Part shown: in pieces, positions 1 to 13,000 of the stretch
Position numbering within the stretch: position 1 is the first letter of the stretch
Layout of the letters: every line of letters starts with the position of its first letter
NCBI GenBank assembly: GCA_029204045.2
Contig: CM055060.1
Location: 54,087,459 to 54,151,458 of the forward strand
Reading direction: 5' to 3'
Length of the DNA stretch: 64,000 bases
From: Tillandsia leiboldiana
Lineage: Eukaryota; Streptophyta; Magnoliopsida; Poales; Bromeliaceae
Program-made: the position numbers and the translations under genes
The notes under the pieces: generated by a model
Told to the model about the DNA's origin: nothing
Seen by the model: the letters and a program-made list of their open reading frames with translations, nothing else
Databases searched by the model: none

Positions 1-164
1 AGACCCGGCGCGGGGACCGGGCCTGTGCACCACGTGGACACGTGGCGGCTTCCGAGTGGCCCTTGCACAGGCTGTTTCCTGTTTTGTGGACGCGTGGTGC
101 GTTTTGGTTTGCCCGTTTCGGTGTTCCCTGTTCGGATCCGATCCTGTGTGGAGCCTCAGCCCAT

Positions 165-173
165 TATAAATAG
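165..173 (+). promoter_or_regulatory. LTR TATA box
   Basis: TATAAATAG sits just upstream of a pyrimidine-rich leader, as does the TATAAATAGG at 52481 in the related LTR. It is the likely core promoter of the retroelement, marking the U3/R boundary downstream. Confidence 0.7.
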
Positions 174-937
174 GGCCCCCCACCCCCTCTCTTTGCACCT
201 CGGTTTTCGAGCCCTTAGAGAGAGAACCAGAGTTTGGGCCCTCTACGAAATTTCTTCCTCTCTCTCTCTTCTCTCTCTCCTCCAAATCTCAGAATTTTTG
301 GAGTTACAGTTAGTGAGTTATCTGCGACGCGGCGCACTGCGACGGTTTTCTTTTTCGGCCCATTTCCCGTCGCAGTTCCGTCGAAAATTCCCTGTGGGCT
401 AACCAGGAGGAATTTTTGGATGATTTTTGCGACAGCGCGTTCCTAAGAGGTAAGGCTTCGATTTCCGTGTTGATCACTTTGCTCCATTTCGTACTTTTGG
501 CACGATTCCCGAGGCCTCTTTGACCCCCCTTTTTGCTGTGGAAATTTCTGGACAGTGTCAACTTCTCCGATTTTTATCTTGGCGTAGGAGCATCAGATCG
601 AGGCGTTTAAAGAGTCGATTTTGATCTACTCTTCGCGAGGAACGCAACCGTAATTTTTCTGGATTTTTCTGAGCACTATACAGAGGTGAAAAACTCCTCT
701 CTTTTCGTGCTATTTGAAAAACAGCAAAAGCTGTATTTTTATGAATAATATAGTTACACCCTGTGCAATGTGTGTTGCTGTAGGGCACCGTTCTCGGCAG
801 ACAGCAGTTCTAGGGGACTGTGGACAGCCAGGAGACTATCTGGGTGTGATTTGAGCTGTTCGAGGTGGGCGGTTGTTGCTTACCTCATTTTTGACAAGCT
901 CACTGGAATTACTGGAACTCCCCTAAAATTCAATTGA

Positions 938-1095
938 TAAGAACAATTGGGACAAACTAATATGACAATTGATGAGAACAATTGGGATAAACTAATATGA
1001 CAAATGATGAGAACCATTGGGACTACTAACAGGACTACTAACAGGACTACTAACAGGACAACTAACAGGACAATTGATGAGAACCGCTGGGACGA
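938..1095 (+). repeat. Short tandem repeats inside LTR
   Basis: Units of about 38 bp containing GAACAATTGGGA are followed by four copies of a 12-bp unit AGGACTACTAAC. They look like replication-slippage expansions private to this LTR. Confidence 0.8.
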
Positions 1096-1689
1096 ACTCT
1101 CCTAAAATTTAATATAACCCCACCAATTATATGATGACTTATATTGGGACACTGTGATTGGGACAAAGGCTATAATCTCGCATGCAATAACTTTCATAAC
1201 AATCAATCTTTTTTATAAATATTTGACACTTTTCTACAGCTTTTAAATAATGGCATGCTTTCTTGCTCATCTAGTTAGCCACTATTTATTGCTACACTAT
1301 CATCTTGGGAATTGTACATGTTTCATTGTTGTCCTATGCATCCAGAGGCTTGTTGCTCAAGTGTGAGCAGGGGGTTTGGGATAGTGTAGTCGAGATTGCA
1401 TTAGATTATGGATTTGTGGGGTATTGCGGTGACCGCGGATAGTAGGCGGTCGACCAGATATTTATCCTTGCATCAGATTAGGGATGAGTCTGGTCTATTT
1501 TGCATCAGCTGAGGATCGGGTTATCCTAGTGGATAGTTTTTCCCACTTTGATCATAGTCATGATCCAGTCCTGCTGTTTTATGGCACTTCTGATACTTAT
1601 TACTGAGATATTTTACTCGTGTGGGTCGCTCCCCTCGAGTGCCACTCCGGAGTGTGTTACAGACAGACTTTGAGTCCTTGAGACTCCTA

Positions 1690-1791
1690 TCCCCTATCGG
1701 TGTTATGCGTTGACCAGCATACCCAATTTGGCAAACACTATCCCCTATCGGTGTTATGCATTGGCCAGCATACCCGATTTGGCAAGGCACA
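1690..1791 (+). repeat. 51-bp tandem duplication in LTR
   Basis: Two adjacent copies start at TCCCCTATCGG (1690 and 1741) with a period of 51 bp and a few substitutions. They lie in the U5-like half of the LTR. Confidence 0.85.
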
Positions 1792-2459
1792 GCAGGCAGT
1801 ACCAGTGACACAAGACTGAGTTATTTCAGGCAGGCATGTTTGGTATTGTTGCATACAGTCATTTCATGCTACATGACATTTAGAGGCATACTAGTGGTGG
1901 TTTCCCTTTATTCAGCAGTTCTGTTTACAGCTTTACCACTTATTCCTTTCTGGCCTCTAGTAGTCCTAGTGGGTGCGTCAGAGTTGAGGTTTTTGCCCAC
2001 TAGGGGAGGCTACTAGTTTATCTGGTAGTTCTCACCCCCATTGTTCTTTTCTGTTTCTTTCTTCTCCTTTATTTTTGCAGAGTCGTCTGCGGGAGCTGCT
2101 AGGCCATCGGCAGCTGATCGAGGTAAGGGGATCGCTGAATAGATAGATCTCCTGGGAGACTGAGAGCTGTTAGATAGATGCTGCACCCTTTACTCAGACT
2201 GTGGTATTCTTCTTTTATTCTAGGTCTGGCTTTCGCCAGCTGGATGTACTATTTTGGTGAGCTGGGAGATTATTGTACTTATTACAGCTTCATTAGTAGT
2301 TCCAGTCTGAGATACCATGTGGTTCTTCCACTTCAGCTCTGTATTATGCTCTTTTATTATTTATATTATATCGGAGCAGGTTACCAGCGCTTCGTGTACT
2401 CGGGAAATCCCATGTGCACGGCGGATCTGTTGGCGAGCCCGGGTTCCGGGGCGTGACAT

Positions 2460-3182
2460 ATGTTGCGGGCATGTGTCATGGATTATGGTGATGGATGGTT
2501 CAAATACCTGCCGTTGGTAGAATTTGCCTATAACAACAGTTACCAGGCAAGCATTGGAATGGCGCCTTATGAGGCATTATATGGGCGTCGATGTCGATCC
2601 CCGATCTGTTGGGACGATGTTGGAGAACGCCAGATTGTCGGGCCAGATTTATTGGAGGATGCTGAGGCCAAGGTGCGAATCGCTCGACAGCGATTGCTGA
2701 CCGCACAAAGCAGACAAAAGAGTTATGTGGACAAGCGCAGGCGCGATCTTGAGTTCCAGGTTGGTGACCATGTATTGCTGAAGGTGTCGCCAACTAGGGG
2801 AATCAAGAGATTTGGGTTGCGGAACAAACTCAGTCCCCGTTTCGTAGGACCCTTCGAAATATTGGAGCGCATTGGTCCAGTGGCATATCGGCTAGCTCTT
2901 CCTCCAAGTCTCGCCCGTGTGCATAATGTCTTTCATGTCTCCATGCTACGCAAGTACATCTCTGATCCGACACATGTCATCATCCCCACCTCTGTCCCAC
3001 TTCGAGAGGATCTGAGCTACGATGAAGCTCCATTACGGATCCTGGCACGTGATGAGAAGAAACTGCGTAGCAGAACCATTCCCTATGTAAAGGTACAATG
3101 GGAAAATCATGAAGAACGCGAGGCCACATGGGAGCGTGAATCTGAAATGTTAGAACGCTTTCCCTATTTGTTTGATTCGTAA
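2460..3182 (+). pseudogene. Gypsy chromovirus pol fragment (integrase C-terminus plus chromodomain-like end)
   Basis: The open frame of 240 codons begins inside the integrase core, where the foreign LTR cut it. It contains the plant gypsy signature FAYNNSYQASIGMAPYEALY, then GDHVLLKVSP, FVGPFEIL and HNVFHVSMLRKY. It ends with a chromodomain-like stretch (ILARDEKKLR, VQWENH, EATWE). The order is that of Tekay/Del chromoviruses, in which this tail directs integration to heterochromatin. The gag, protease, RT and RNase H parts would lie left of the window. The fragment has no stops, so the insertion rather than decay inactivated it. The frame starts at a TTG-like position created by the junction, so there is no real start codon. 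Confidence 0.9.
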
Positions 3183-3215
3183 TTGTAATCAAGTTTCGGG
3201 GACGAAACTTTTTAT

Positions 3216-3228
3216 AAGTGGTGGGTGA
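3216..3228 (+). other. Polypurine tract of the older gypsy element
   Basis: The run AAGTGGTGGGTGA lies 34 bases after the pol stop and directly before the LTR start TGTAGTAACC. It is the expected plus-strand priming site. Confidence 0.7.
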
Positions 3229-6200
3229 TGTAGTAACCGAGAATTTTAAAAAGTTTAAATAAATTTCTGGAATTATAAATAGCAGAAAATAAATAAATAA
3301 AACCCCAAAAATATCGACTTTTGATCGGGGTCTGATCTGGAAAATCCGAGATCACCATTGCGATCGTCTCGTCGAAACATAGAAGTTTCATATTCATATG
3401 TTCTCGATCCGACGGTCGGATCTTCCCGAAATCAGAAATCAAAAACGGGCCCCGCGACTTAAGTGTGAATAGTAACTCCGGTTTTCGGTCCCCTCTAGAT
3501 CGACGGTCGGCCAAACTACTATCTGCAAAACAAGACTAGCAGTATGAGTAGTCGTTTCTAGCTAATTTTGACGTTCTGAGCACAATGGCACTGACGGATT
3601 TCGTGTTTGGCGATCCGGGTGCATCGAAGTGCGTGCGTCGGATTACGACACATTGAGCTGAATGGCCCGAGAATTCATTTGTGCACCAAATTGAGCAAAT
3701 GAACAGCCTATCTTGAAGCTCTCGACGAGCCGGACGTCGTGGCGAAGTCCATTTCGCATTTCGTCGAGTAAATTTTCTTGAAATGCGTGAAAGGTGCCGA
3801 ATTATCACTTTTCCTCTAAGTTGTTGGGTGATCTTGGGCCAGAACTATTGGGACTTGGTTCATTGGGCCTCTGCCAACTTGAGAAGCCCATGAGGGTGGT
3901 TGTGCAGAGCTCGGGCTAGGGGTGTGTGCATGTGAACCGGGTTGAGGCATTACAAAGAGTCTAAATCCTTTGGCTTTTGGGCTTCCTCGTGGGAGGTTAC
4001 ACGAGGAAGGCTCTTGGGATTTCTAACTCCCAAGAGTTAATCCTCATAAGGGGTGTTGTGGTGGCCGAGGAGTCCCCCCCCCCCTCCATTGAAGAAAACC
4101 GAGAGAGAGAGAGAGAGAGGAAGGAGAAGATGGAACCAACTTCTTCCAAATCTTGATCTGGAGATCCAGTGGAGTTTCTCTGTACCAGTGGAGTGTTGCT
4201 GGAGCTTGCCGTGGCCGCGCGTGAAGAAGGAACCGAGAACCGGCTTCTTCCTCCTTCACCAACTCCGGCCAAGGTAAGAGCACCCTAACCAATGGTTCCT
4301 AGCACCCGAGACCTCTAGCAGTAGACTTTCCATGTCCTAAGGATGCTCCCTGCACAAGCCCGAGCCCCCATGCAGCCTGGTTGGCCGGCGGGAGCAAGAT
4401 GGCCGGAAACCTAGCCATTGCTCCGCCGCCGTTTTTCTTGGCAACCAGTGGATCAAATGGGAAAGTAAAATGTTGGGCTTGGACTGTAGGAGATGGGGAT
4501 CAACTACACCAAATTTGGTGGAGTTTGATCAAGTGGATCACTCGCAGAACCTAACCCTAGTTTTCGGTTTTCTTGCACATGGCCGAGCTTACTGCTCCGG
4601 CGCCGGCGCGCCTCCCCGCCGCCGGCCACTTGCCCAGAAGTGTTCCTGGGAGTGTAAGGAGTGCATCCATGCAGTTGCATGCTGCCCATGCAGCGTCGGG
4701 AAGTTGACGGCCATTGTTGACCCGAAATGAAGTTTGTTGCGGCCGCCGGCGCTCCGGCCAACTCCGGTTGGGTTGGGTTGGTCGGGAAGCTTCCTGTGGA
4801 CCAGAGGAACAAGTCCATCCAAGTTGGAGGACTCCATTCTGCCTCTGCTGAATTTCACCATTAGAGGTGTTTAAGCTCGAAGGGGAGCTTGGCCCCGCCG
4901 CGCCGCCGCCGTGCCCTGTCGCCGGGCACGGGCTCGGGAAGTTTCACAAGGTGATTTGGCACCTGTTGGTGCTTCTGGATGAAGCCCAGAATCTCTGGGT
5001 TGATCATCACGAATTTCAAAGCATTGGGTCATCTTCTTCCTCGAGCCCGAGCTCAACCTGGGGGTTTTTGGCTGCTCCAAGTTGAAAGGAAATGTTCTGG
5101 GAGCTTAGTGGAGTAAGTTGATCCAAGTTGAAAGCAAAATGGTGCTGTGGCTGCAGAGATCGACCTGCAACTTGGGTTGTGGGTATTGTTTAGAGATTGT
5201 GCACACCAAGTGCTTGACAAAATGCTTCAAAGAACTTCCAAGCAGAATTTGACAAAACTGTGAATATGAAAGTTGCTTAGAATTGTCCCCTGAGCTTGAT
5301 GCTCACTTCAGATCAACCTGGATCTGTGTGGACAAGTGTATGGTGCATTTGTGAACTTGTGTGAGAGCAAGGTTGTGGTTCTGGTTGAACCAGCAGACCT
5401 GGGCTGCATCTAGGGCAAGCCCTGTGATCCTGGCATTATCCAGAGATGGTTTGATATAGAAAGTTTTGTCTGGAAATGTATGGATTCAAAGATGAGTCAT
5501 AGCCAAGCCTTAATGCAATAATTGATTAAAAACAGTGTTAGGGTCTGTTTGGAAAATTGTAATAGTATACTCCTGACTAATTTGGGGTCACTGGACGCGA
5601 TGCTCGCGTTTATTTTGGGTTTTGATGATCCGAAGAAACGAAAATGCGTTTCGGCTAGGTTAGAAGAGTAATACATGGCCCGAAGTTTTTCTCGGGTATC
5701 GCGCTGCCACAAATGTGTGAGCACGGCGTTCAGCAAGTCAAATGTCACCTGCTGGAGGTGACGGCTCGTAAAAATGATTCTCCGTTTAAGAGAACGAGCC
5801 AAAACAGTGTGTATTTAGTGTATAAAATGCATTCCGAGTAAACCTGGGGGCCTGGCTGTAATTCTAGCAGTGTGGAAAAGCTAGGTGAAGGTTCTAAAGT
5901 GGTTTTGATCTTTCAGTGGGGTTTCTGGAGTTCCTGTTAAGCTAAATATGCTTAATGTTGCGCAAATCGACGAAACGGTCGATTCACGCTTATGCACTTT
6001 GAGGATTTGGTAGATCCTGAGTAGTTACCTGGCATTATTGTAGGCCCCAGTCGTCAGGAGCCAGCCCGTGATCAGTCTTATCGCGACCGTCTACCTTGAG
6101 GTGGGTTATCTTCGGTCCGCGTTTTATCAGATCGGCCCTACGGGTACCGTAGTAGGACGGACCCCTTTGGTATTTGGTTGTTTATATTCCAGCAGTTGCT

Positions 6201-7385
6201 TGCATATCATATTTATATTTTAGCAGTTGCTTGTTATTCATGTTGAGATATGTCATGTTCTTTTCAGCAGTTGATATGCATTTCCTGGACACATGCCATG
6301 CTTGATTGGTCACTAGCATAGTCTATACCTGTTTCTATTCTTCACTACAAGTTTAGAATAGGTGATACTACCTTAGTAGTTGGCATGTTACATTTGTATC
6401 CCGGTGGGGATTTTCCTCGGCTTCTTGCCGTCTATTTGGTCGATGGACCATGGTTTGAGCATCAGCATTATGATCGCCGTCGAGCCAGCTTTCAGTCGCG
6501 CACACCAGCGGGCTAGCTACCCGTGTTGGTGTTCTTTACCGGTAGAGAGGTCTGATTGACCCGTGAGCCCGTTGGGGTTATGATAGCTTGCTGGGTGTCC
6601 AACAGTGGCTTTAGCCTGAGGCCCCAATGACCAACAGTGGTTTAGCCTGAGGTCTTATGCTCCATGGCAATTTAGCCTGAGGCCCTTGTGGCCAACAGTG
6701 GCACTGAATTGGGTATATTAGTGATATCACCTTTGATGCACCTTCATGATATTCCTGTTTGTTTGATTACCGGCATTTCATATCTGTTATAGATTATCAT
6801 GCATAGTATGATTGTGTTATATATGCATACCCTGTTCCATTGATCTATGTTTGATCCTTGAGATTATATACCTGCATTGATCTTCAGTATATCCTATTTC
6901 TGTTTCCGCTTATTATTGTATCCAGTAGGTACGGCTTGCTATTTCCCGGCCCGTCGTGCCCACTGGGATACACTCCGGTGTGTCTCACACCCTCGGGTGA
7001 CTGTTTTTCAGGTCCTTCGGGTGCGGGGACCTTTGGACGTTCCGTGTGAGGACGCGTGGTAGAATTGTCCCTGGTAGGACTTAACCCTTTTGGTTTAGTA
7101 AAACTTTATAACTGTTATTTCCATTTTGAGAACTGGATTGTATAAACATATGAACCTTGTGGTTGTAATAGAGTAGAACTTATTTAGTATAGCTATCTTG
7201 TATCTACTCTGATTGATTGTATCTGTTAGCCGAACACATATAGGGAAGGCTCTGTTTGAGGTACAGAGACTTTTCTATAGGTGTGGCGGTCTGTTCACGC
7301 TTTGGAGAAATCAAGTTTTAAACTCTGATTTTAAATAAAAAAAAAAAAAAAATTTAGACCCACTTTTGAATCTCGGGGCGTGACA
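3229..7385 (+). mobile_element. 3' LTR of the older gypsy element (about 4.16 kb)
   Basis: It begins TGTAGTAACCGAG after the polypurine tract and ends CTCGGGGCGTGACA, giving TG...CA ends that are roughly inverted copies of each other. At 4,157 bp it is long even for Del-type LTRs, and later insertions inside cannot be excluded. The body has a GA-rich leader near 4095-4125, a GC-rich middle and an AT-rich end with a 17-base A run near 7337. The flank after it begins ACAGG, a candidate target duplication whose partner is outside the window. No supported coding region was seen inside. Confidence 0.75.
6599..6701 (+). repeat. Imperfect triplicated motif in LTR
   Basis: Three copies of a 35-45 bp unit carry CCAACAGTGG and TTTAGCCTGAGG with small differences. 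They lie within the gypsy LTR. Confidence 0.7.
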
Positions 7386-7825
7386 ACAGGATCCACACAT
7401 AATCCACACATAATTTTGCATTATTCTAATTAATTAAACTGTGCAAAAATTACATAAGATACGCAACTTTAAAAAAAAAATTTGGAAAGTTGTTTAATAA
7501 GTGGGTGCATTTTTAGCCCTAGGAAATTTCTCTTTCATGCTGATGAGCCATCATTTTCCTCCAAATTAAAACACATGAGCTGGAATAGCTTATACAAAAA
7601 CTCTATCTTAAAGACTAGTTCCGTTCTTTTGTTATTAAATCAATCGTTTTCGAATAAGTTGGTATTAAAGTCAGTTCTAAGCTTCCTACATTTTAAGAGA
7701 TTTTGAATTTAATTTTAGCATTCATGTTCACCGAACAAATCAGGGACGAATGTTTACCGCAAATTAAACAATTCGAGCCAGAGCCAGATGTCATATGATT
7801 AATCGCAATGAGTAAATATGTTTAC
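7386..7825. other. AT-rich host DNA between gypsy LTR and carrier exon
   Basis: This is non-repetitive AT-rich sequence. It reads as intron of the carrier gene on the minus strand, because a GT splice donor lies at its right edge. No exon or other feature was recognised. Confidence 0.5.
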
Positions 7826-8062
7826 GTATAATCAAATGCTTTGCGTGGTCGTAGCATGTTAACTCTCCCATATTGACAAGAAACGCTCTTTGGGTGTTCG
7901 GGACAACCCCCCTCCATAGGCCGAGAAGGCCTTCGGCTTGTATAATCTTTCTGAAGGCATCGGCAATTCCCGAGTACCGAGGATGGAGTCCTTGGCTTGA
8001 GAGACGGCCATCCGCTTGCATCCTCACCTTTATAAGATCGGCAGGGCTTGCCACAACCTGCA
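7826..8062 (-). pseudogene. Mitochondrial uncoupling-type carrier, single exon (UCP3-like)
   Basis: The minus strand encodes part of a mitochondrial inner-membrane carrier of the SLC25 family. It has the signature SPADLIKVRMQADGR (the PxDxxKxR motif), then PRYSG, a second helix region LLGLWRGVVPN and QRAFLVNMGELTCYDHAK. These match the second carrier repeat of plant uncoupling protein 3-type sequences. A splice acceptor (TTTGCAG) precedes the exon and a donor (GTAAAC) follows it, so it reads as one internal exon. The first and third carrier repeats are absent here. A copia element sits about 150 bp upstream in the preceding intron, and a gypsy LTR 440 bp downstream. It may be a live gene whose other exons lie beyond the insertions, or a marooned fragment. 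The start coordinate could be 8057 if the second AG is used. Confidence 0.7.
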
Positions 8063-8214
8063 CTGCAAAGTCGTCACGGAAATGAAGGTGAAAGGGCCAA
8101 AAGATTTGGTTTCGTGTTTTATAGCATTTATGACAAAGCAAAAAAGTACTGATATCAAACAGTATTGAAATTTAACGGCCATTTTCGAATAACCACTAGA
8201 AAAAGGGTCCGTAA

Positions 8215-8782
8215 TGAAGGGGGACCGGCCGTGGGGTTACCGAGCACACCTCAACCCACACAGCACACGAGCGCAGCGGAAACAGAATCTTCCGTAGATG
8301 AAAGTAGGCGAAAACGATTGTAGAAAACAAGCACGAGAATAACTAAATAAATAAAACAAATAAGGGAATGTAAGGACACGAGAATTACGTGGTTCGGCCA
8401 ACAATGTGTCAACCTACGTCCACGGACAAGACCACCTCAATGTGTTATTCAATTAATCCACGGCACAAAAGTACAAGGAGTAAAATTTGGATTACAAGAA
8501 ACTCTCTCACGGAGGCTCTCCACGTTTTTCCTCTCAATTAGGATTTTTCAATGAAGCCCTAAAAAATAAAAGATGAATCGCAAGAGTTAATATAACTCTA
8601 AAAACCTAATTCTAATAGGAAACGATCTCCACCGTCCATCCGAGATTTTAAATCACTTCTAGTCGTCGTCCATATCCTCTTAAGAATTATCTTTAAGATA
8701 TTCCTAAATCATCCCTAATCTTTAGGAACAAGATTGGATCAAATCCATATGGACTCGAAACATGATTTTACATAATCCAACA
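8215..8782 (-). repeat. Copia 3' LTR
   Basis: This 568-bp copy is nearly identical to 14216-14783. The polypurine tract on the minus strand, AAGTGGGAGAAT, immediately precedes its TGTTGG start. Confidence 0.93.
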
Positions 8783-9221
8783 ATTCTCCCACTTAAAAAC
8801 ATGTGCCGAATTTCACAAAATTTAAGATCTTGCCAAAATTCCCACTCTCCTCATGTAGCTCCAAGACCGAGAGAAGTCATACTCCAATTGAACTTCTCTC
8901 GAGTTACCGGTTTCGTTAAAATATCCGCTGTGTTGGGTTATATGTAATATGGATCTAAATAGGGGAAAAAACACCTAGAGGGGGGTGAATAGGTGTAAAC
9001 GCATAAACACTCAAAAAATCGTTGCGATAAAAACCCAATGCGGAAATAAAAATAATACGCAAGATTTTTACGTGGAAAACTCCATCACCGGAGTAAAAAA
9101 CCACGGGACCGATAACACGGCAGAAATCCACTAGAATTAAAACACGTACAAGGTGATTTACCGTACACACTTACGACTCAACCTTTTCAATACGCTCCTA
9201 GAGGATCTTCTCCGCTCGCTC

Positions 9222-9410
9222 CGCGACGCTTCTCGAATCCACGATCTGCGCCCAACGCCGAATCCACGGCGTCCAACGTCGAATCCACGACGTCCGACCG
9301 AATCCACGGTCTTCACCCAATAGCACCCTTCGAATCCACGAACGTGCCTCGCTCCGAATCCACGAGAGCGGTTGAACCTTGAATCCACAAGGACACGCGA
9401 ATCCACGCGC
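9222..9410. repeat. GAATCCACG-rich array in solo LTR
   Basis: The motif GAATCCACG recurs about nine times at irregular 20-30 bp spacing. It is GC-rich compared with the surrounding sequence. Confidence 0.8.
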
Positions 9411-9764
9411 CGATTTTTGGGATAAATCGTTGTTTTGGGTGGTGATGATCCGCCGAATACTTAGATCAAAGATAGATCGGAAATACCATCTAAGTATTCA
9501 TTAGTTTGATTCAACTCAAGATGTGAGTATGAAAACCTAGAATCAAACTAATCAATATAGATGAAGAAACATAGAGTATTCTCTAATGATTTCCTTTCTT
9601 CTCTATATGTGGATGTAGAGCCGTAAAAGATGATATATGAAAATGACGGCTATTTCGATTCACAGTGGATTAACCCTAGAAAAAGAATCATAGGGTCTAT
9701 TTATAGGTTAGAAACCCTAGGAAGGAGATAAGAATCAAAAACCTAACATTTCTGGAAATTTTAC

Positions 9765-10055
9765 GGACGGCGATCCGGATCGGACTAGCTGTGATCCGGA
9801 TCGTCGTAACGAGTCAGCCAGTTCCAGAAAAACGAAGGTTCGGGATCCGGATCGAAGTGCTTGATCCGGATCGTTCATACAGTTCACCAAACATCAACGT
9901 TCGGGATCCGGATTGCGAAGCCTGATCCGGATCGTTCAAGGAAGATGGTAAACTAAGTGTTCGGGATCCGGATCAAGAGGCTACGATCCGGATTGAACTG
10001 GTGTATGAACGAACCACCTTCGGGATCCGGATCGAACAACCTGATCCGGATCCTG
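9765..10055. repeat. GATCCGGATC palindrome array in solo LTR
   Basis: About ten copies of the palindrome GATCCGGATC or close variants occur in a unit of roughly 60 bp, in the form GGGATCCGGATC...TGATCCGGATCGTT. This is a second array inside the same solo LTR. Confidence 0.85.
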
Positions 10056-13000
10056 AACATGTCCCAAGTCCAGTTTTTGATTTTTATGCAATGAAAGATT
10101 CTTCCAAGTGTTTCTACACTACAAGAAGTATTCGGATCACACAAAATCTTTAGTTAAACATACCTGATCCTTTTGAATTCTTCTTTCTTGAGATTGAGTT
10201 AAATGATCCAACTTTCTTCACCTTCAATCTTCAAGACTTGAGACTTTCACGAAACTACGCCAACTCAAATTCCGTAACACGCTGGATTCGCATCTGTGTG
10301 AATTTTCAACAATGAGATAAAACCCTCATCTACCACATCTCTCACGAAGTGATAGCGAATATCAATGTGTTTCGTCCGAGAGTGAAACGCCGGATTCTTC
10401 GCCAAGTGTATTGCACTTTGACTATCACAATTCACTCCCACCACATCTTGCTTCACTTTTAATTCTCCTAAAAGTCTTTTTAGCCAGATAGCCTCCTTAC
10501 AAGCATGTGTCATTGCTATGTACTCCGCCTCCGTCGTCGACAAAGCGACTACCGACTGAAGCTTCGACTCCCAGCTAATAGCACCACCGCCTATGGAGAA
10601 AACATAACCCGTGGTAGACTTTCTTCTGTCTTTATCTCCTGCGAAATCTGCATCCACATATCCGACGCACTCCAAACCCGCAGAACCATAACAGAGTGAG
10701 AAATCCGCAGTACCTCTCAAATATCTGAGAATCCACTTCACTGCATTCCAATATTCACAACCTGGATTCGCCATATACCGACTCACTGCTCCCACTGCTT
10801 GAGCAATGTCGGGTCTCGTGCACACCATGGCAAACATAAGGCTCCCTACTGCCGATGAATATGGTACCCGAGCCATGTCGGTCTTTTCTGCTTCCGTACC
10901 CGGTGATTGCTCGGCCGACAATTTTAAATGAATAGGAAACGGGGTAGAAACTGGCTTTGCGTTCTGCAAGTTGAAGCGCCGCAGAACCTTCTCCACATAA
11001 CTCTTCTGTGAAAGCCAAACTTTCCTATTCTTTCTCTCCCGTAGTACCTTCATCCCGAGTATTTGATTCACAGTTCCTAAGTCCTTCATATCGAACTCAC
11101 CGGCTAACTGAGTCTTCAAGATAGATATATTGCCCTTGTTATTTCCGGCGACCACCATGTCGTCGACATATAATAACAAAATACAGAAGCTCCCGTCATT
11201 ATAATCGCAGAAATATGCACAATGATCCGCTTCAAGCCTATAAAAACCCAAACTTATAATGAAGGAATCAAATCGCTTGTACCAACACCTTGGCGCCTGT
11301 TTCAAGCCGTACAACGATTTGTTCAACCGACAAACCAAATACTCCTTGCCTTTTTCGACAAAGCCTTCCGGTTGCGACATATATATCTCCTCCTCCAGGT
11401 CACCATGCAAGAATGCTGTTTTTACATCCATCTGCTCGAGCTCCAAATCCATGACCGCTGCAATCGCCAAAACAACCCGAATAGTGGTAAGACGAACCAC
11501 CGGTGAGAAGATCTCATCGAAATCGATTCCCGGCTTCTGAGCATATCCCTTCACCACCAATCTTGCCTTGAACCTCTCCACATTCCCATCTGTATCCTTT
11601 TTCACCTTAAACACCCACCGACATCCAATCGCGTTCCTTCTCTTCGGCAAATCAACAAGTTCCCAAGTCTTGTTCTTCCGAATTGACTCCATCTCCTCCT
11701 CCATCGCGCATTGCCACTTCCCAGCGTCAGTCGACTAACAAGCCTCCTTATACGAAGTCGGCTCATATTCTTCCGCTAAAGCAACATATGCACTAACATG
11801 GTTTGCAGAAGGAATAAATGAAGTAATATAGTCATTATACCTCGCAAGAGGTCTAATAACTCTACTAGGACGCCCGGAATCCGCTGGCGACTCTACCGGT
11901 GAATTTGTATCTTCGGATGATTGCGGAGATTCCAAGTCAGGTTCATCATCAACCACTTCATCATCCTGTTGTGCTTGCTCAACTTGCACCTCATCGCGCG
12001 CTTCAAAGAGCTCAATTGGAATCATAGCATCATCATCTTGCTTTTCCTTGGTGCCTTGAAAGGACCCTTCATTGAAGATAACGTCACGACTTATGACTAT
12101 CTTGTGGGTAGTAGGGTCCCACAATCGATACCCCTTAACACCTTTCGCATAGCCAAGAAATATACACCTCCGAGAGTTCTTATCCAATTTTGACCTTTTC
12201 TCCTTCGGTATCCATGCATAAGCATCACATCCAAAGACACGAAGATAGGAGTAATCAACGGACTTGCCGCTCCAGACTTCTTCAGGAATTTCCAAACCAA
12301 GTGATTTTGTCGGCGCTCGATTAATCAAATAACAAGCCGTGCTCACGGCTTCCGCCCAAAATCTCTTGTCGAGTTTTGAAGTACTCAATATGCTACGGGC
12401 CCTCTCCATGAGTGTTCTATTTAACCTCTCCGCTACACCGTTTTGTTGCGGTGTACCGGGTACCGTGAGATGCCGCTTAATTTCATGCTCAATACAAAAC
12501 TCATCAAATTCTCTTGAACAATACTCCCCTCTGTTATCAGAACGTAGGCACTTAATTTTTAAATCCTTTTCATTCTCCACAAGAGTTTTGAACTTCTTAA
12601 AAGTCTCAAACACATCGGACTTTCGCTTTAGAATATACACCCAAGCCTTCCGAGAATAATCATCAATAAATGAAACAAAGTAAGAACATCCGCCCAACGA
12701 AGTATCGGGCGACTCCCAAGTATCCGAATGAATCAACTCGAGATGCTTCTTACTTCTTTGATGTGATAGAGAAAAAGACAACCTTCGTTGCTTCCCGTAG
12801 ATGCAATCTTCACAAAAATCTAATGGCGCGGACTTGTAACCTGAAAGAAGTTCACGGTTGGATAATACCTGCAATCCGCGCTCACTCATGTGTCCTAAAC
12901 GGCGATGCCACACCGTTGAAGACTCCACCTTTGCGCTTGCAACAACCGCTTCTCCCACTTGAGTCTCGCCCACTAATCTATAAAGGCCACCTACTTGCTC

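Larger units (their letters stand above)
1..2459 (+). mobile_element. Ty3/gypsy LTR, 3' part (5' end outside window)
   Basis: The segment ends in GGGGCGTGACA, the same terminus as the LTR at 51547-54673, and shares with it the GC-rich leader with CACGTGGCACC-type motifs, a TATA box and the late block GCGGATCTGTTGGCGAGCC. Coding sequence of another gypsy integrase resumes immediately after the terminal CA. This is therefore the 3' LTR, or a solo LTR, of an element inserted into an older gypsy element. The likely target duplication on the right is TATGT; its partner lies before the window. The ORFs inside are short and unrecognised, so I annotate none. Confidence 0.85.
8931..10279. mobile_element. 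Solo LTR inserted in copia pol
   Basis: This 1,349-bp insert has TG...CA ends (TGTTGGGTTATATG at left, CCGTAACA at right) and the target duplication CGCTG on both sides (8926-8930 and 10280-10284). No PBS, polypurine tract or coding sequence is present, so it is a recombination-derived solo LTR. The motif CACCTAGAGGGGGGTGAATA near its left end is one I know from plant LTRs and suggests plus orientation, but the orientation is not certain. Excising it restores the copia frame. Confidence 0.85.
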
